Of a stretch of DNA of 64,000 nucleotides, positions 1 through 9,117 are shown piece after piece. The translations under genes were made by a program, and so were the position numbers. How positions within the stretch are numbered: position 1 is the first letter of the stretch; the number at the start of each line of letters is the position of its first letter. The stretch comes from Pseudomonas sp. 102515. GTDB taxonomy: Bacteria > Pseudomonadota > Gammaproteobacteria > Pseudomonadales > Pseudomonadaceae. The stretch is from contig NZ_JAVHTY010000001.1 in the NCBI RefSeq assembly GCF_031085165.1, positions 1,054,001-1,118,000 of the forward strand, written 5' to 3'. A model generated the notes under the pieces. The model did no database searches, was not told the origin of the DNA, and saw nothing but the letters and a program-made list of their open reading frames with translations.

Positions 1-834
1 GTAGTCGCTGTCGGCCAGGGCCGCACAGGCCGCGGCCTGGGCCAGGCTGTTGACGTTGAACGGCTGGCGCACCCGATTGAGGACGTCGGCCACGATCGGC
101 GAGGAGAAGGCATAGCCGACGCGCAGGGCGGCCAGGCCATAGGCCTTGGAAAAGGTCCGCGAGACGATCAGGTTGGGGTACTGGGCCAGGAACGCCAGGC
201 CATCCGGCAGTTCATCGCCCTCGGCGTATTCGATGTAGGCCTCGTCCAGCACCACCAGGACGTGCTCGGGTACGCGAGCGAGAAAGAGTGCCAGGGCCTC
301 GCTGTCGAACCAGGTGCCCGTGGGGTTGTTGGGGTTGGCGACAAAGACCACCCGGGTGTCGGCATCGATGGCGGCGAGCATGGCGTCGAGGTCATGACCG
401 TAGTCCTTGGCCGGGACGCTGCGGCCCTCGGCGCCGATGGCCAGGGTCACCAGCGGATAGACGGCGAAGGCGTGCTCGCTGAACACGGCGTTGTAGCCGG
501 GCGCCAGGTAGGCCCGGGCGACCAGTTCGAGGATGTCGTTGGAGCCGTTGCCCAGGGTGATGCCATGGGCGGCCACACCGAAACGCTCGCTCAGGGCCTG
601 CTTGAGATCGAAGCCGCCGCCATCGGGATAGCGGGTCAGCTCGGCCAGCTCGGCGCGAATGGCTTCGAGGGCCTTGGCGCTGGGACCGAGCGGGTTCTCG
701 TTGCTGGCGAGCTTGACGATGCTGGCCGGCGCCAGGCCCAGTTCGCGGGCCAGTTCATCGACGGGCTTGCCGGGCACGTAGGGCGAGAGTTTCTGTACGC
801 CGGGAAGGGCTTGTGCCAGGAAATCGCAGCTCAT
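1..834 (-). CDS. hisC: Histidinol-phosphate aminotransferase, C-terminus outside the window
   Basis: PLP-dependent fold-type I aminotransferase that converts imidazole acetol-phosphate and glutamate to histidinol phosphate in histidine biosynthesis; cytosolic. The visible 278 codons show the N-terminal signature VKLASNENPLGPS, the NPNNPTGTW loop, the DEAYIEY segment, and SRTFSKAYGLAALRVGY, whose lysine binds PLP. The start at 834 is preceded by a purine-rich AAGAGG. The reading frame runs off the left edge, so roughly the last quarter of a family protein of about 350-370 residues is missing. The family is clear; assignment to HisC rather than a related aminotransferase is by overall pattern. 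Confidence 0.9.
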   Translation of the reverse strand, partial: MSCDFLAQALPGVQKLSPYVPGKPVDELARELGLAPASIVKLASNENPLGPSAKALEAIRAELAELTRYPDGGGFDLKQALSERFGVAAHGITLGNGSNDILELVARAYLAPGYNAVFSEHAFAVYPLVTLAIGAEGRSVPAKDYGHDLDAMLAAIDADTRVVFVANPNNPTGTWFDSEALALFLARVPEHVLVVLDEAYIEYAEGDELPDGLAFLAQYPNLIVSRTFSKAYGLAALRVGYAFSSPIVADVLNRVRQPFNVNSLAQAAACAALADSDY

Positions 835-947
835 GGAGACCTCTTCAACTTGCGATGACGACGGCCGGGCCGCCGAAAATGGGCGCCATCTTAAAGCCAA
901 GGCGGGTCGCGGACCAATCGAAGTTGCGCCTGCGCGACGGAAAGCCC

Positions 948-1559
948 CTAGCTGATGGCGCTGTAACGCCCCGGCCGATGGTTGATCGCCAGGGTCAGAT
1001 TGAGGATCACGGCGCCCAGGATCGAGACGAGGATGGCGCCGGGCTCGACGACCCACAGCGCCAGCAGGACGATCAGGCAATCGATGCCCATCTGCACCTT
1101 GCCCGCTCGCCAGCCATAGCGCTGCTGCAGATAGAGCACGGCGATGTTGATGCCGCCGAGGCTGGCCTGGTGCCGGAAGAGAATCAGCAACCCCACGCCC
1201 ATCAGCACGCCGCCAATCACAGCGGCATAGAGGGATTGCAGTGCACTGAAGGCGATGAAGTGCGGGGTCAATTCGGTAAGCAGCGACACCAGGGTCACGG
1301 CCGCCAGGGTCCGCAAGGTAAAGGCCCAGCCCATCCGTCGCACGGCCAGCCAGTAGAACGGCAGGTTGATGAGAAAGAACGCCTGACCGAAGGAGAGTCG
1401 CGTGCCGTACTGGGCAAGAAAGGCCAGGCCCGCGGTACCGCCGGTGAGCAGGCCGGCGTGGCGATAGAGATTGACCGCCAGGGCGATCATCAGGGTCGCA
1501 CTGAGCAAGGCCAGCACGTCTTCGAGCAGATTGTGCCGCTGGGGAGTCACGGAGGTCAT
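948..1559 (-). CDS. YitT-family integral membrane protein
   Basis: A 203-residue, very hydrophobic protein with about five predicted membrane segments, including a first helix around residues 12-30 and a glycine-rich stretch, GGTAGLAFLAQYG. The motif HQASLGGINIAVLYLQQ and the overall size match the YitT/YczE membrane family, whose substrate is generally not established. The chosen ATG has GGAG-like purines upstream; the frame stays open further upstream but reads into the gltX terminator. It lies downstream of gltX on the same strand, separated by a strong hairpin, so it is probably expressed separately or only by read-through. Confidence 0.75.
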   Translation of the reverse strand: MTSVTPQRHNLLEDVLALLSATLMIALAVNLYRHAGLLTGGTAGLAFLAQYGTRLSFGQAFFLINLPFYWLAVRRMGWAFTLRTLAAVTLVSLLTELTPHFIAFSALQSLYAAVIGGVLMGVGLLILFRHQASLGGINIAVLYLQQRYGWRAGKVQMGIDCLIVLLALWVVEPGAILVSILGAVILNLTLAINHRPGRYSAIS

Positions 1560-1583
1560 GGGGCCATCCTGGCGCGAGAGGGA

Positions 1584-1609
1584 AGCCGACCCCGAAGACG
1601 GGGTCGGCT
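1584..1609 (-). terminator. Hairpin after gltX
   Basis: Perfect 11-bp inverted repeat (AGCCGACCCCG / CGGGGTCGGCT) with an AAGA loop, 10 bp past the gltX stop codon. No good T-run follows on the minus strand, so this may be a weak or factor-assisted terminator, or an mRNA 3' stabiliser. Confidence 0.6.
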
Positions 1610-1618
1610 GGGAGACTG

Positions 1619-3100
1619 TCAGCCGAGTTCGGCCAGCAGCTTCTCCCACTCCTTGGTTTCCTTCTTGGAGGGCGCACCCAGCAGCTCGACCGCCTGGCGC
1701 AGGCGGAAGCGGGTAAGGTCCGGTCCGAGGATCTCCATGGCGTCGAGCACCGAGACCGAGCTGGCCTGGCCGGTGATGGCGGCGAACAGCAGCGGCATGA
1801 CGTCGCGCAGCTTGAGCTGCTGGTGCTCGGCGACCGCCTGGATCACCGCGGTGATGCGCTCCTTGTCCCACTGGCGCAGGGCTTCGAGCTTCCACAGCAG
1901 CAGCTGCATGATCAGGCGGACCTGGTCGGCGGACAGCTTCTTGTGCTGGAACAGCGCCGGATCCAGATTCAGGGCGCCACTGAAGAAGAAGCCGGCCAGC
2001 GGGGCGATCTGGCTGAAGGTCTCGACCCGCTGTTGCACCAGCGGGGCGATCTTGAGCAGGTACTCGGGATTGAGCGCCCACTGCTGCACCTCGGCGGCGA
2101 AGCGCTCGGAGCTCAGCTCGCGCAGCCACTGGCCGTTGAGCCAGGAGAGCTTCTCGACGTCGAAGATCGGACCGCCCAGGGAGACGCGTTGGAGGTCGAA
2201 ATGCTCGACCATCTCGTCCAGGGTGAATTTCTCGCGCTCGTCGGGCATGGACCAGCCCATGCGGCCGAGGTAGTTGAGCATGGCTTCGGGGAGGTAGCCC
2301 ATGCGCTGATAGAAGGTTACCGAGGTGGGATTCTTGCGCTTGGAGAGCTTGCTCTTGTCGGGGTTGCGCAGCAGCGGCATGTAGCAGAGCTGCGGCTGCT
2401 CCCAGCCGAAGTATTCATAGAGCTTGATCAGCTTGGGCGCCGAGGGCAGCCACTCTTCGCCGCGCAGGACATGGGTGATGCCCATCAGGTGGTCGTCGAC
2501 CACGTTGGCGAGGAAGTAGGTGGGTAGGCCGTCGGCCTTCATCAGCACCTGCATGTCCATGCGATCCCAGGGGATCTCCACATCGCCACGCAGCAGGTCG
2601 GGGACGACGCAGACACCCTCCTCCGGCACCTTCATGCGGATCACATAGGGCTGGCCGGCGTCCAGACGCTGCTGCACCTCTTCCTGGGACAGGCGCAGGC
2701 CGCGCCCGTCGTAGCGCGGCGTCTCGCCGCGCGCCTGCTGTTCGGCACGCATCTGGTCGAGTTCTTCGGGCGTGGCGAAGCAGAGGAAGGCATGACCCTT
2801 CTCCACCAGCTCCCGGGCGTACTTCCAGTAGATCTCGCCACGCTCGCTCTGCCGATAGGGACCATGGGGGCCACCGACGTCCGGGCCCTCGTCCCATTCG
2901 ATGCCCAGCCAGCGCAGGGCGTCGTAGATCTGCTGTTCGGATTGGCGGGTGGAGCGGACCTGGTCGGTATCCTCGATGCGCAGGATGAACTGGCCACCGT
3001 GCTGACGGGCGAAGCAGAGGTTGAACAGGGCGATATAGGCGGTACCGACATGCGGGTCGCCGGTGGGCGACGGCGCGATGCGCGTGCGAACGGTGGTCAT
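1619..3100 (-). CDS. gltX: Glutamyl-tRNA synthetase
   Basis: Class Ic aminoacyl-tRNA synthetase that charges tRNA-Glu; cytosolic and essential. The 493-residue protein has the HIGH-equivalent motif [13 protein letters not shown] at residues 10-22, the KMSKS-equivalent KLSKRK near residue 250, and the C-terminal anticodon-binding helical domain. Length matches discriminating bacterial GltX proteins (about 470-495). It follows uvrB on the same strand with a 78-bp gap holding a terminator-like hairpin. The uvrB-gltX proximity is as in P. aeruginosa. Confidence 0.97.
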   Translation of the reverse strand: MTTVRTRIAPSPTGDPHVGTAYIALFNLCFARQHGGQFILRIEDTDQVRSTRQSEQQIYDALRWLGIEWDEGPDVGGPHGPYRQSERGEIYWKYARELVEKGHAFLCFATPEELDQMRAEQQARGETPRYDGRGLRLSQEEVQQRLDAGQPYVIRMKVPEEGVCVVPDLLRGDVEIPWDRMDMQVLMKADGLPTYFLANVVDDHLMGITHVLRGEEWLPSAPKLIKLYEYFGWEQPQLCYMPLLRNPDKSKLSKRKNPTSVTFYQRMGYLPEAMLNYLGRMGWSMPDEREKFTLDEMVEHFDLQRVSLGGPIFDVEKLSWLNGQWLRELSSERFAAEVQQWALNPEYLLKIAPLVQQRVETFSQIAPLAGFFFSGALNLDPALFQHKKLSADQVRLIMQLLLWKLEALRQWDKERITAVIQAVAEHQQLKLRDVMPLLFAAITGQASSVSVLDAMEILGPDLTRFRLRQAVELLGAPSKKETKEWEKLLAELG

Positions 3101-3142
3101 CGGCTTTCTCGAGAAACGCGAAGGGACAAAGGCGGAATGGTA

Positions 3143-3164
3143 GCAGCGCCAGCCCTGGCGCTGC
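3143..3164 (-). terminator. Hairpin between uvrB and gltX
   Basis: Inverted repeat GCAGCGCCA / TGGCGCTGC with a four-base loop, about 15 bp downstream of the uvrB stop. On the minus strand it is followed only by a mildly T-containing stretch, so intrinsic termination is plausible but not certain. Confidence 0.55.
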
Positions 3165-3178
3165 CAGTTGGAGCGGGC

Positions 3179-5188
3179 CTAGACCTGAACCAGACGCTCG
3201 CGTAGCGCCTGGATCTCGTCACGCAGCTGGGCGGCGGACTCGAACTGCAGGTCGCGCGCCAGTTGCAGCATCTTCTCTTCGAGCTGGCGGATGCGCTTGC
3301 CGATCTCGCTAGGCGAGCGCAGCTCGGCGGCGTATTCGCCCTGGTCCTCGGCGGCCTTGGCCGCGCGGCGCTTGCCCTTGGCACCCGGCGCCGCGGCCCC
3401 TTCCATGATGTCGCGGATGTCCTTCTTGATACCCTGGGGCACGATGCCGTGTTCTTCGTTGAAGGCCAGCTGCTTGTTGCGCCGCCGTTCGGTCTCGTCG
3501 ATGGCGCGCTGCATGGAGCCGGTCATGTTGTCGGCATAGAGGATGGCCTTGCCGTTGAGGTTGCGCGCCGCCCGGCCGATGGTCTGGATCAGCGAGCGCT
3601 CGGAACGCAGGAAGCCTTCCTTGTCGGCGTCGAGCACCGCCACCAGGGAGACTTCCGGCATGTCCAGGCCTTCACGCAGCAGGTTGATGCCCACCAGGAC
3701 GTCGAAGGTGCCCAGGCGCAGGTCGCGGATGATCTCCACCCGCTCCACGGTGTCGATGTCGGAGTGCAGATAGCGCACCCGCACGTCGTGATCGGCCAGG
3801 TAGTCCGTCAGGTCCTCGGCCATGCGCTTGGTCAGGGTGGTACAGAGCACCCGCTCCTCCTGGGCCACCCGCAGGCGGATCTCGGAGAGCAGGTCGTCCA
3901 CCTGGGTGGTGGCCGGACGGATCTCGATGATCGGATCGACCAGGCCGGTGGGTCGTACCACCTGCTCGACCACGCGGCCGGCGTGTTCTTCCTCGTAAGG
4001 ACCGGGGGTGGCCGAGACGAAGATGGTCTGGGGCGCACCGGCTTCCCACTCCTCGAACTTCAATGGCCGGTTGTCCAGCGCCGAGGGCAGGCGGAAGCCA
4101 TATTCGACCAGGGTTTCCTTGCGCGAGCGGTCGCCCTTGAACATGGCGCCAATCTGCGGAACGGTGACGTGGGATTCGTCGATCACCAGCAGGGCGTTGC
4201 TCGGCAGATAGTCGTAGAGGGTGGGTGGCGGCTCGCCCGGGCCACGCCCGGACAGGTAGCGGCTGTAGTTCTCGATGCCGTTGCAATAGCCCAGCTCGAG
4301 GATCATCTCCAGGTCGAAGCGGGTGCGCTGCTCCAAGCGTTGGGCCTCGAGCAAGCGATTCTGGCTGCGCAGCCATTCCAGGCGATCGGCGAGCTCCAGC
4401 TTGATGTTCTCGATGGCGCCCAGCAGGGTCTCGCGCGGCGTGGCGTAGTGGGTCTTGGGATAGAAGGTGAAGCGCGGCAGCTTGCGGATCACCTCGCCGG
4501 TGAGGGGATCGAAGGCCGACAGGCTCTCCACCTCGTCGTCGAAGAGCTCGATGCGTACCGCCTCGAGATCGGATTCCGCGGGAAAGATGTCGATGACGTC
4601 GCCGCGTACCCGGAAGGTGGCGCGGGCGAACTCCATGTCGTTGCGGCTGTACTGCAGCTCGGCCAGGCGACGCAGGATGGTGCGCTGGTCGATGCGGTCG
4701 CCGCGATCCAGGTGCAGGACCATCTTCAGGTAGGCCTCGGGACTGCCCAGGCCGTAGATGGAGGACACCGAGGCGACGATGATGGCGTCCTTGCGCTCCA
4801 GCAGCGCCTTGGTGGCGGACAGGCGCATCTGCTCGATATGGTCGTTGATGGACGAGTCCTTCTCGATGAAGGTGTCCGACGAGGGCACATAGGCTTCCGG
4901 CTGGTAGTAGTCGTAGTAGGAGACGAAGTACTCCACCGAGTTGTTCGGGAAGAAGGCCTTGAATTCGCCATAGAGCTGGGCGGCCAGGGTCTTGTTCGGC
5001 GCCAGCACCATGGTCGGGCGCTGCACCTGGGCGATGACGTTGGCGATGCTGAAGGTCTTGCCCGAGCCGGTCACGCCGAGCAGGGTCTGGTGCGACAGCC
5101 CTGCTTCCAGGCCTTCCACCATCTGGCGAATGGCTTCGGGCTGGTCGCCGGCCGGGGTGTAGCGGGTGGAAAGCTGGAATGCGGACAT
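3179..5188 (-). CDS. uvrB: Excinuclease ABC subunit B
   Basis: DNA-damage recognition and helicase-like subunit of UvrABC nucleotide excision repair. The 669-residue protein has Walker A GVTGSGKT at residues 38-45, the aromatic beta-hairpin [20 protein letters not shown] that grips DNA near residues 92-112, helicase motifs including DESHVT and TIGRAARN, and a C-terminal UVR coiled domain (about 625-665) that contacts UvrC. The frame is open 75 codons upstream, but [19 protein letters not shown] is the conserved N-terminus and gives the family length. It is divergent from the aminotransferase gene. I saw no convincing LexA box in the 247-bp divergent region. Confidence 0.97.
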   Translation of the reverse strand: MSAFQLSTRYTPAGDQPEAIRQMVEGLEAGLSHQTLLGVTGSGKTFSIANVIAQVQRPTMVLAPNKTLAAQLYGEFKAFFPNNSVEYFVSYYDYYQPEAYVPSSDTFIEKDSSINDHIEQMRLSATKALLERKDAIIVASVSSIYGLGSPEAYLKMVLHLDRGDRIDQRTILRRLAELQYSRNDMEFARATFRVRGDVIDIFPAESDLEAVRIELFDDEVESLSAFDPLTGEVIRKLPRFTFYPKTHYATPRETLLGAIENIKLELADRLEWLRSQNRLLEAQRLEQRTRFDLEMILELGYCNGIENYSRYLSGRGPGEPPPTLYDYLPSNALLVIDESHVTVPQIGAMFKGDRSRKETLVEYGFRLPSALDNRPLKFEEWEAGAPQTIFVSATPGPYEEEHAGRVVEQVVRPTGLVDPIIEIRPATTQVDDLLSEIRLRVAQEERVLCTTLTKRMAEDLTDYLADHDVRVRYLHSDIDTVERVEIIRDLRLGTFDVLVGINLLREGLDMPEVSLVAVLDADKEGFLRSERSLIQTIGRAARNLNGKAILYADNMTGSMQRAIDETERRRNKQLAFNEEHGIVPQGIKKDIRDIMEGAAAPGAKGKRRAAKAAEDQGEYAAELRSPSEIGKRIRQLEEKMLQLARDLQFESAAQLRDEIQALRERLVQV

Positions 5189-5435
5189 GGCTGCCTCAAT
5201 AGCGCGGAAATGCACGGACGACACCGCGCCGGCCGGAGGTCGGAGCGATGCGGACGAGGAAAAAACTGGAACCACCCAGATGAGGTCGCAAGCGCCCTTT
5301 TGCAATCCGCCTACGCCGCCGCACGTCAGGAAAACTCCGACGGAGGTCGGGTCGCGATGGCGCCTGCAGGGGGCTATACTTCCGCTTCCTGAGCGTTCCG
5401 CCCTTCCCTTCACCCCTCATTCGAGCCCCTGTCCC

Positions 5436-6638
5436 ATGAGTTTGTTCTCCGCCGTCGAAATGGCACCCCGTGACCCCATCCTTGGCCTGAACGAGGCCTA
5501 CAACGCCGATGCCCGTCCCCACAAGGTCAATCTGGGCGTGGGGGTCTACTACGACGAGCAGGGCCGCATTCCGCTGTTGCGCGCCGTGGCCGAGGCCGAG
5601 AAGCAGCGCGTGGCCGCCCAGGCGCCGCGCGGCTACCTGCCCATCGAGGGCATCGCCGCCTACGACCAGGCCGTGCAACACCTCCTGTTCGGCGCCGAGT
5701 CGAGCCTGGTGCGCGATGGCCGCGCCATCACCGTGCAGGCCGTTGGCGGCACCGGTGCGCTGAAGATCGGCGCCGACTTCCTCAAGCGGCTGCTGCCGGA
5801 CGCCGTGGTCGCCATCAGCGACCCGAGCTGGGAAAACCACCGTGCGCTGTTCGAAAGCGCCGGCTTCCCCGTGCAGAACTATCGCTATTACGACGCCGCC
5901 AGCAACGGCCTCAATCGCGAAGGCTTCCTGGCCGATCTCCACGCCTTGCCGGAGCGCTCGGTGGTGGTGCTGCATGCCTGCTGCCACAACCCTACCGGCG
6001 TCGACCTGCAGCCGGCCGACTGGCAGGCGGTACTGGACGTGGTCAAGGCGCGCAACCTGGTGCCCTTCCTCGACATCGCCTACCAGGGCTTTGGCGACGG
6101 CATCGAGGAAGACGCCCAGGCGGTACGCCTGTTCACCGATTCCGGCCTGACCTTCCTGGTCTCCAGCTCCTTCTCCAAGTCCTTCTCGCTGTACGGCGAG
6201 CGAGTCGGCGCCCTGACCCTGGTCAGCGAGAGCCGCGAGGAAAGCGCCCGGGTGCTGTCCCAGGTCAAGCGCGTGATCCGCACCAACTATTCGAACCCGC
6301 CGACCCATGGCGCCACCATCGTCGCCAGCGTGCTGAGCAGTCCCGAGCTGCGCGTGCTCTGGGAAGCCGAACTGGGCGAGATGCGCCAGCGCATCCGCGC
6401 CATGCGCAACGCCCTGGTGGAAGGCCTGGCCGCGGCTGGCGCCCCTCGCGACTTCGCCTTCGTCAACGCCCAGCGCGGTATGTTCTCCTACTCCGGCCTC
6501 ACCGCCGAGCAGGTCGAGCGGCTGAAAAGCGAATTCGGCATCTATGCGGTCAGCACCGGACGTATCTGTGTGGCGGCGCTGAACGAGCGCAATCTGCCAC
6601 CGACCGTCCAGGCCATCGCTGCCGTCCTGAAGGGCTAA
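5436..6638 (+). CDS. Aspartate/aromatic amino acid aminotransferase
   Basis: Class I PLP aminotransferase of the AspC/TyrB group (400 residues). It is expected to exchange amino groups between aspartate, phenylalanine or tyrosine and 2-oxoglutarate or oxaloacetate. Visible features are the N-terminal ILGLNEAYNAD and KVNLGVGVYYDEQG blocks, HACCHNPTGVD, and SSSFSKSFSLYGERVG with PLP lysine 248. Substrate preference cannot be decided from sequence. The gene is divergent from uvrB, the arrangement of PA3138-PA3139 in P. aeruginosa (recalled). The start at 5436 gives the conserved MSLFSAVEMAPRDPI N-terminus; an upstream extension of 90 codons is non-conserved and overlaps uvrB. Confidence 0.9.
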   Translation: MSLFSAVEMAPRDPILGLNEAYNADARPHKVNLGVGVYYDEQGRIPLLRAVAEAEKQRVAAQAPRGYLPIEGIAAYDQAVQHLLFGAESSLVRDGRAITVQAVGGTGALKIGADFLKRLLPDAVVAISDPSWENHRALFESAGFPVQNYRYYDAASNGLNREGFLADLHALPERSVVVLHACCHNPTGVDLQPADWQAVLDVVKARNLVPFLDIAYQGFGDGIEEDAQAVRLFTDSGLTFLVSSSFSKSFSLYGERVGALTLVSESREESARVLSQVKRVIRTNYSNPPTHGATIVASVLSSPELRVLWEAELGEMRQRIRAMRNALVEGLAAAGAPRDFAFVNAQRGMFSYSGLTAEQVERLKSEFGIYAVSTGRICVAALNERNLPPTVQAIAAVLKG

Positions 6639-6641
6639 GAC

Positions 6642-6663
6642 GGCGCTTCCGGCAGCGCCTTTT
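6642..6663 (+). terminator. Terminator of the aminotransferase gene
   Basis: Stem GGCGCT / AGCGCC with a six-base loop followed by TTTT, three bases after the aminotransferase stop codon. Confidence 0.7.
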
Positions 6664-6680
6664 CAGGGTGCTGCTGAGGC

Positions 6681-6708
6681 TTGACTTCCCGTTATCTATC
6701 AGTAAGAT
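6681..6708 (+). promoter_or_regulatory. Sigma70-type promoter of tRNA-Asn
   Basis: TTGACT (-35) at 6681-6686 and TAAGAT (-10) at 6703-6708, 16-bp spacer, ending 12 bp before the first base of the tRNA. The spacing predicts a start only a few bases upstream of the mature 5' end. Confidence 0.65.
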
Positions 6709-6720
6709 ACGCTCCGTTGT

Positions 6721-6796
6721 TCCGCGATAGCTCAGTCGGTAGAGCAAATGACTGTTAATCATTGGGTCCCTGGTTCGAGTCCAGGTCGCGGAGCCA
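6721..6796 (+). tRNA. tRNA-Asn (GTT)
   Basis: A 76-base cloverleaf: acceptor stem TCCGCGA / TCGCGGA, D-arm with AGCTCAGTCGGTAGAGC, anticodon loop CTGTTAA with anticodon GTT, T-loop GGTTCGAGTCC, and an encoded 3' GCCA. It is flanked by its own promoter and a strong terminator, so it is a single-gene unit. A tRNA 3' end can be an integration site, but there is no integrase nearby. Confidence 0.97.
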
Positions 6797-6803
6797 AGAT
6801 CTG

Positions 6804-6839
6804 AAAAAGCCCGTAGTGGGTGACCGCTACGGGCTTTTT
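6804..6839 (+). terminator. Intrinsic terminator of tRNA-Asn
   Basis: Thirteen-bp perfect stem (AAAAAGCCCGTAG / CTACGGGCTTTTT) around a 10-base loop, ending in a T-run; textbook Rho-independent form starting 7 bases after the tRNA CCA. Confidence 0.93.
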
Positions 6840-6982
6840 GTTTGGGTGCGATTTTCGTCTAGAGGGCATGCCAGCGTCGGCAGCTGGCAGCGATCCGCGC
6901 CTCCGGCTTGCTCTTTCGCGAAGCTAGTCGATGCTCTTTCGGACTCGAGCGCAGCGTCCAGGAGCGACGCGATGGCCGTCGC

Positions 6983-7357
6983 TCAGACAGCGGGCTGCGG
7001 CGTACCGGGTTGGGGGCAACTGCGATGTAGCGTCTCCAGATCCCAGGGCTTGGGCAGAAAGGTGGCATGGGCGGCGGAGGCGGGATTTTCGTCGCAATAG
7101 CCGGAGGTGATGACAATGGGCAGGCTTGCCTGACGGCCACGTGCCTGGACTGCCAGATCGACCCCACTCAGGACGCCCGGCATCCGAACGTCAGTAAAGA
7201 GCAGATCCAATTGCGGCTGCTCCTTCTGCAGGAAAGCACAGGCCGCGTCCGCACTGCCAAAGGCATGCACCTGATAACCCCAGCCCTCGAAAAGCTCCTG
7301 GAGAAGCTCCCGCAGAACAGGCTCATCCTCGGCGACTAGCACACGCTGGCGATTCAT
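6983..7357 (-). CDS. Single-domain response regulator receiver
   Basis: A CheY-like protein of 124 residues with no output domain. Acidic pocket AEDE at residues 9-12, phosphoacceptor D56 in LLFTDVRMP, conserved switch serine S85 in VITSGY, and lysine K103 in FLPKPW are all present, so it should be phosphorylatable. The start at 7357 is chosen because AGGA lies at good spacing; an upstream in-frame methionine adds 25 non-family residues. It is divergent from the HisKA_2 kinase at 7620, which suggests a phosphotransfer pair, but this is inference. The target is unknown. Confidence 0.85.
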   Translation of the reverse strand: MNRQRVLVAEDEPVLRELLQELFEGWGYQVHAFGSADAACAFLQKEQPQLDLLFTDVRMPGVLSGVDLAVQARGRQASLPIVITSGYCDENPASAAHATFLPKPWDLETLHRSCPQPGTPQPAV

Positions 7358-7420
7358 GAGCGGATCCTGTAATTGGAAGATTGCAATCGTTTGACCATAG
7401 CAACTCGCTAGCGTCCTGAG

Positions 7421-7511
7421 CTGTACGACCAAGGGTGTCGTTGTACAGGAAACAGACCGGGCCGGTGCGAGAGCCGAATAAACGGCTGAAGCGGTGCAAG
7501 TCTTGTACAGG
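7421..7511. promoter_or_regulatory. Three CTGTAC/GTACAG elements between receiver and kinase genes
   Basis: The 262-bp divergent region carries CTGTAC at 7421-7426, TTGTACAGG at 7441-7449 and an identical TTGTACAGG at 7503-7511. The first two form an inverted pair 16 bp apart; the second and third are direct repeats 62 bp apart. This looks like an operator set for a shared regulator, but no factor is assigned. Confidence 0.35.
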
Positions 7512-7619
7512 GTGCCGCCGTCGGACCTGGCAAAGTCACCTTTGGTGCGCCCATCCCCCTAAGCGAGACGGCTTTGCGTTAAGCTTGCGCCGCCGCCGTC
7601 TACCCCGCAGGTCAGAGCC

Positions 7620-8633
7620 TTGGATCCGTCGTCTCGCCGTCACTGGATCAGCGATCTCAGCAGCAGGATACGCGCTCGTCCGACACTGGCCTACAGCCTT
7701 GCGTTAATGGCGTTCGGCGTGGCCCTGGCGGCACGCTTCGCCCTGGTGGACGTCCTGTTGCAGGGCTTTCCCTACCTGACCTTCTTTCCCGCCGTCATCT
7801 TGACCGCCTTCTTCTGCGGCAGCCGCGCCGGTACCCTGTGCGCCGTGCTGTCCGGACTGGCCGCCTGGTACTTCTTCATTCCGCCGGGCTGGACCTTCAA
7901 CGTCGGCCCCCAGGGTGCCCTGGCACTGGCCTTCTATGTGGTCATCGTCAGCGTCGACATCGTGCTGATCCACTACATGCACACGGCGAGCGCCCGGCTG
8001 CGTGCCGAACAGCAGGTGATCCACGACCTGTACAACGTCCAGACGACGATGTTCCTGGAGTTGCAGCACCGGGTCGCCAACAACATCCAGTTCATCGCCT
8101 CGCTGCTCATGCTGCAGCAACTCAAGTTGCCCGGCGACAGCCAGGCGTCCCAGGCCCTGGAGGAAGCCCGCTCGCGACTGGAGAGCATTTCGCGCATCCA
8201 CCGGCGCCTGCACGACCCCGCCGATGCCGATCAGCCGGTGGCCCACCACCTGCAGTTGCTGACCAGTGACCTGCTGGCCGCCGCGGGACAGGCCAATGTC
8301 TCCTGCGCCATCACCGCCGAACCGCTCAATTTCGACCTCCCCCGCCTGACCACCCTGTCGATGCTGGTGGCCGAGGTGGTGACCAACTCCCTCAAGCACG
8401 CCTTCGACGCCAGCCAGCGCGGCCTGATCAGCATCAGCCTGCAGCGCGGCGCCGATCAGCGACTGCTGTTGCGTATCGCCGACAACGGTCGGGGCATGCC
8501 GCGGCAATTCAATCCGCGCACCAGCCAGCGCTTGGGCTTCAAGATCATCAACAGCCTGGCCGAACAGCTCGGCGGCGAGGCGCACTACCGCAACGACAAT
8601 GGCACCGTGGTCGAGGTGCAACTGGCAGCCTAG
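7620..8633 (+). CDS. DUF4118/HisKA_2 sensor histidine kinase
   Basis: A 337-residue membrane kinase. Residues about 22-118 form four closely spaced membrane helices of the DUF4118 (KdpD-like) type. They are followed by a HisKA_2 dimerisation domain with phosphoaccepting H150 in LELQHRVANN. The HATPase domain has the N-box around N256 (VVTNSLKHAF), DNGRGMP at 288-294 and a G2-like LGFKIINSLAEQLGG. No periplasmic sensor domain is visible, so the signal may be sensed in the membrane. The start is TTG at 7620, since the next ATG (7707) would remove part of helix 1. Likely partner: the divergent receiver at 6983-7357. Confidence 0.82.
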   Translation: MDPSSRRHWISDLSSRIRARPTLAYSLALMAFGVALAARFALVDVLLQGFPYLTFFPAVILTAFFCGSRAGTLCAVLSGLAAWYFFIPPGWTFNVGPQGALALAFYVVIVSVDIVLIHYMHTASARLRAEQQVIHDLYNVQTTMFLELQHRVANNIQFIASLLMLQQLKLPGDSQASQALEEARSRLESISRIHRRLHDPADADQPVAHHLQLLTSDLLAAAGQANVSCAITAEPLNFDLPRLTTLSMLVAEVVTNSLKHAFDASQRGLISISLQRGADQRLLLRIADNGRGMPRQFNPRTSQRLGFKIINSLAEQLGGEAHYRNDNGTVVEVQLAA

Positions 8634-8703
8634 GGCATGGCTTCGACCCGGACCGGGCTAAAACCCTATACAATGCGCGGCTTTTCCAGCCAGGTGCCCC
8701 GCC

Positions 8704-9042
8704 ATGACCGCTTTGCCGCCCTGCCCCCTCTGCGCTTCCGAATACACCTACGCCGAGGGCGACCAGTTGATCTGCCCGGAGTGCGCCCATGAATGGACGC
8801 CCGGGGACGCCGGTACCGCGGCCGAAGCCAAGGTGATCCGGGATGCGGTGGGCAATACCCTGCAGGACGGCGATACCGTCAGCGTGATCAAGGACCTCAA
8901 GGTCAAGGGCTCGTCCCTGGTGGTCAAGGTCGGCACCAAGGTCAAGAACATCCGCCTGGTCGACGGCGATCACGACATCGACTGCAAGATCGAGGGCATA
9001 GGTGCGATGAAGCTCAAATCCGAGTTCGTCAAAAAGGTCTGA
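8704..9042 (+). CDS. yjdM: PhnA/YjdM-family zinc-ribbon protein
   Basis: A 112-residue cytosolic protein with an N-terminal zinc ribbon made of CPLC and CPEC pairs (residues 7-27) and the C-terminal PhnA domain, ending [19 protein letters not shown]...[11 protein letters not shown]. Its length matches YjdM. Despite the old name PhnA, this family is not a phosphonoacetate hydrolase, and its cellular role is unsettled. A TATACAAT-like -10 element lies at 8667-8674, but no clear -35 is seen. It is flanked by the kinase and the IalB-like gene on the same strand, with gaps that suggest separate transcription. Confidence 0.88.
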   Translation: MTALPPCPLCASEYTYAEGDQLICPECAHEWTPGDAGTAAEAKVIRDAVGNTLQDGDTVSVIKDLKVKGSSLVVKVGTKVKNIRLVDGDHDIDCKIEGIGAMKLKSEFVKKV

Positions 9043-9117
9043 TCGTCGTGCCGGGGTGTTCCCTGGCGGAGCGATGCCCTACCCTTGAGGCTCTTTTCCT
9101 CCTGCCAAGGACTCTCC

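Noticed and set aside
813-2273. A 486-codon plus-strand frame opposite yitT and gltX
   Set aside because: Starts inside hisC and has no ribosome site, domain or conserved pattern.
3263-5392. A 709-codon open frame antisense to uvrB
   Set aside because: Fully covered by uvrB with all its motifs; translation is rich in His, Gly, Val and Asp in the pattern expected from reading the complement.
5189-5435. LexA box upstream of uvrB
   Set aside because: Looked for a CTGT-N8-ACAG pattern and found none convincing.
6721-6796. tRNA-Asn as an integrated-element attachment site
   Set aside because: No integrase, direct repeat of the tRNA 3' end, or phage-like genes nearby.
9085-9117. TTG-initiated extension of the IalB-like gene
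   Set aside because: Would add 11 residues before the signal peptide and ignores the AAGGA-preceded ATG at 9118.
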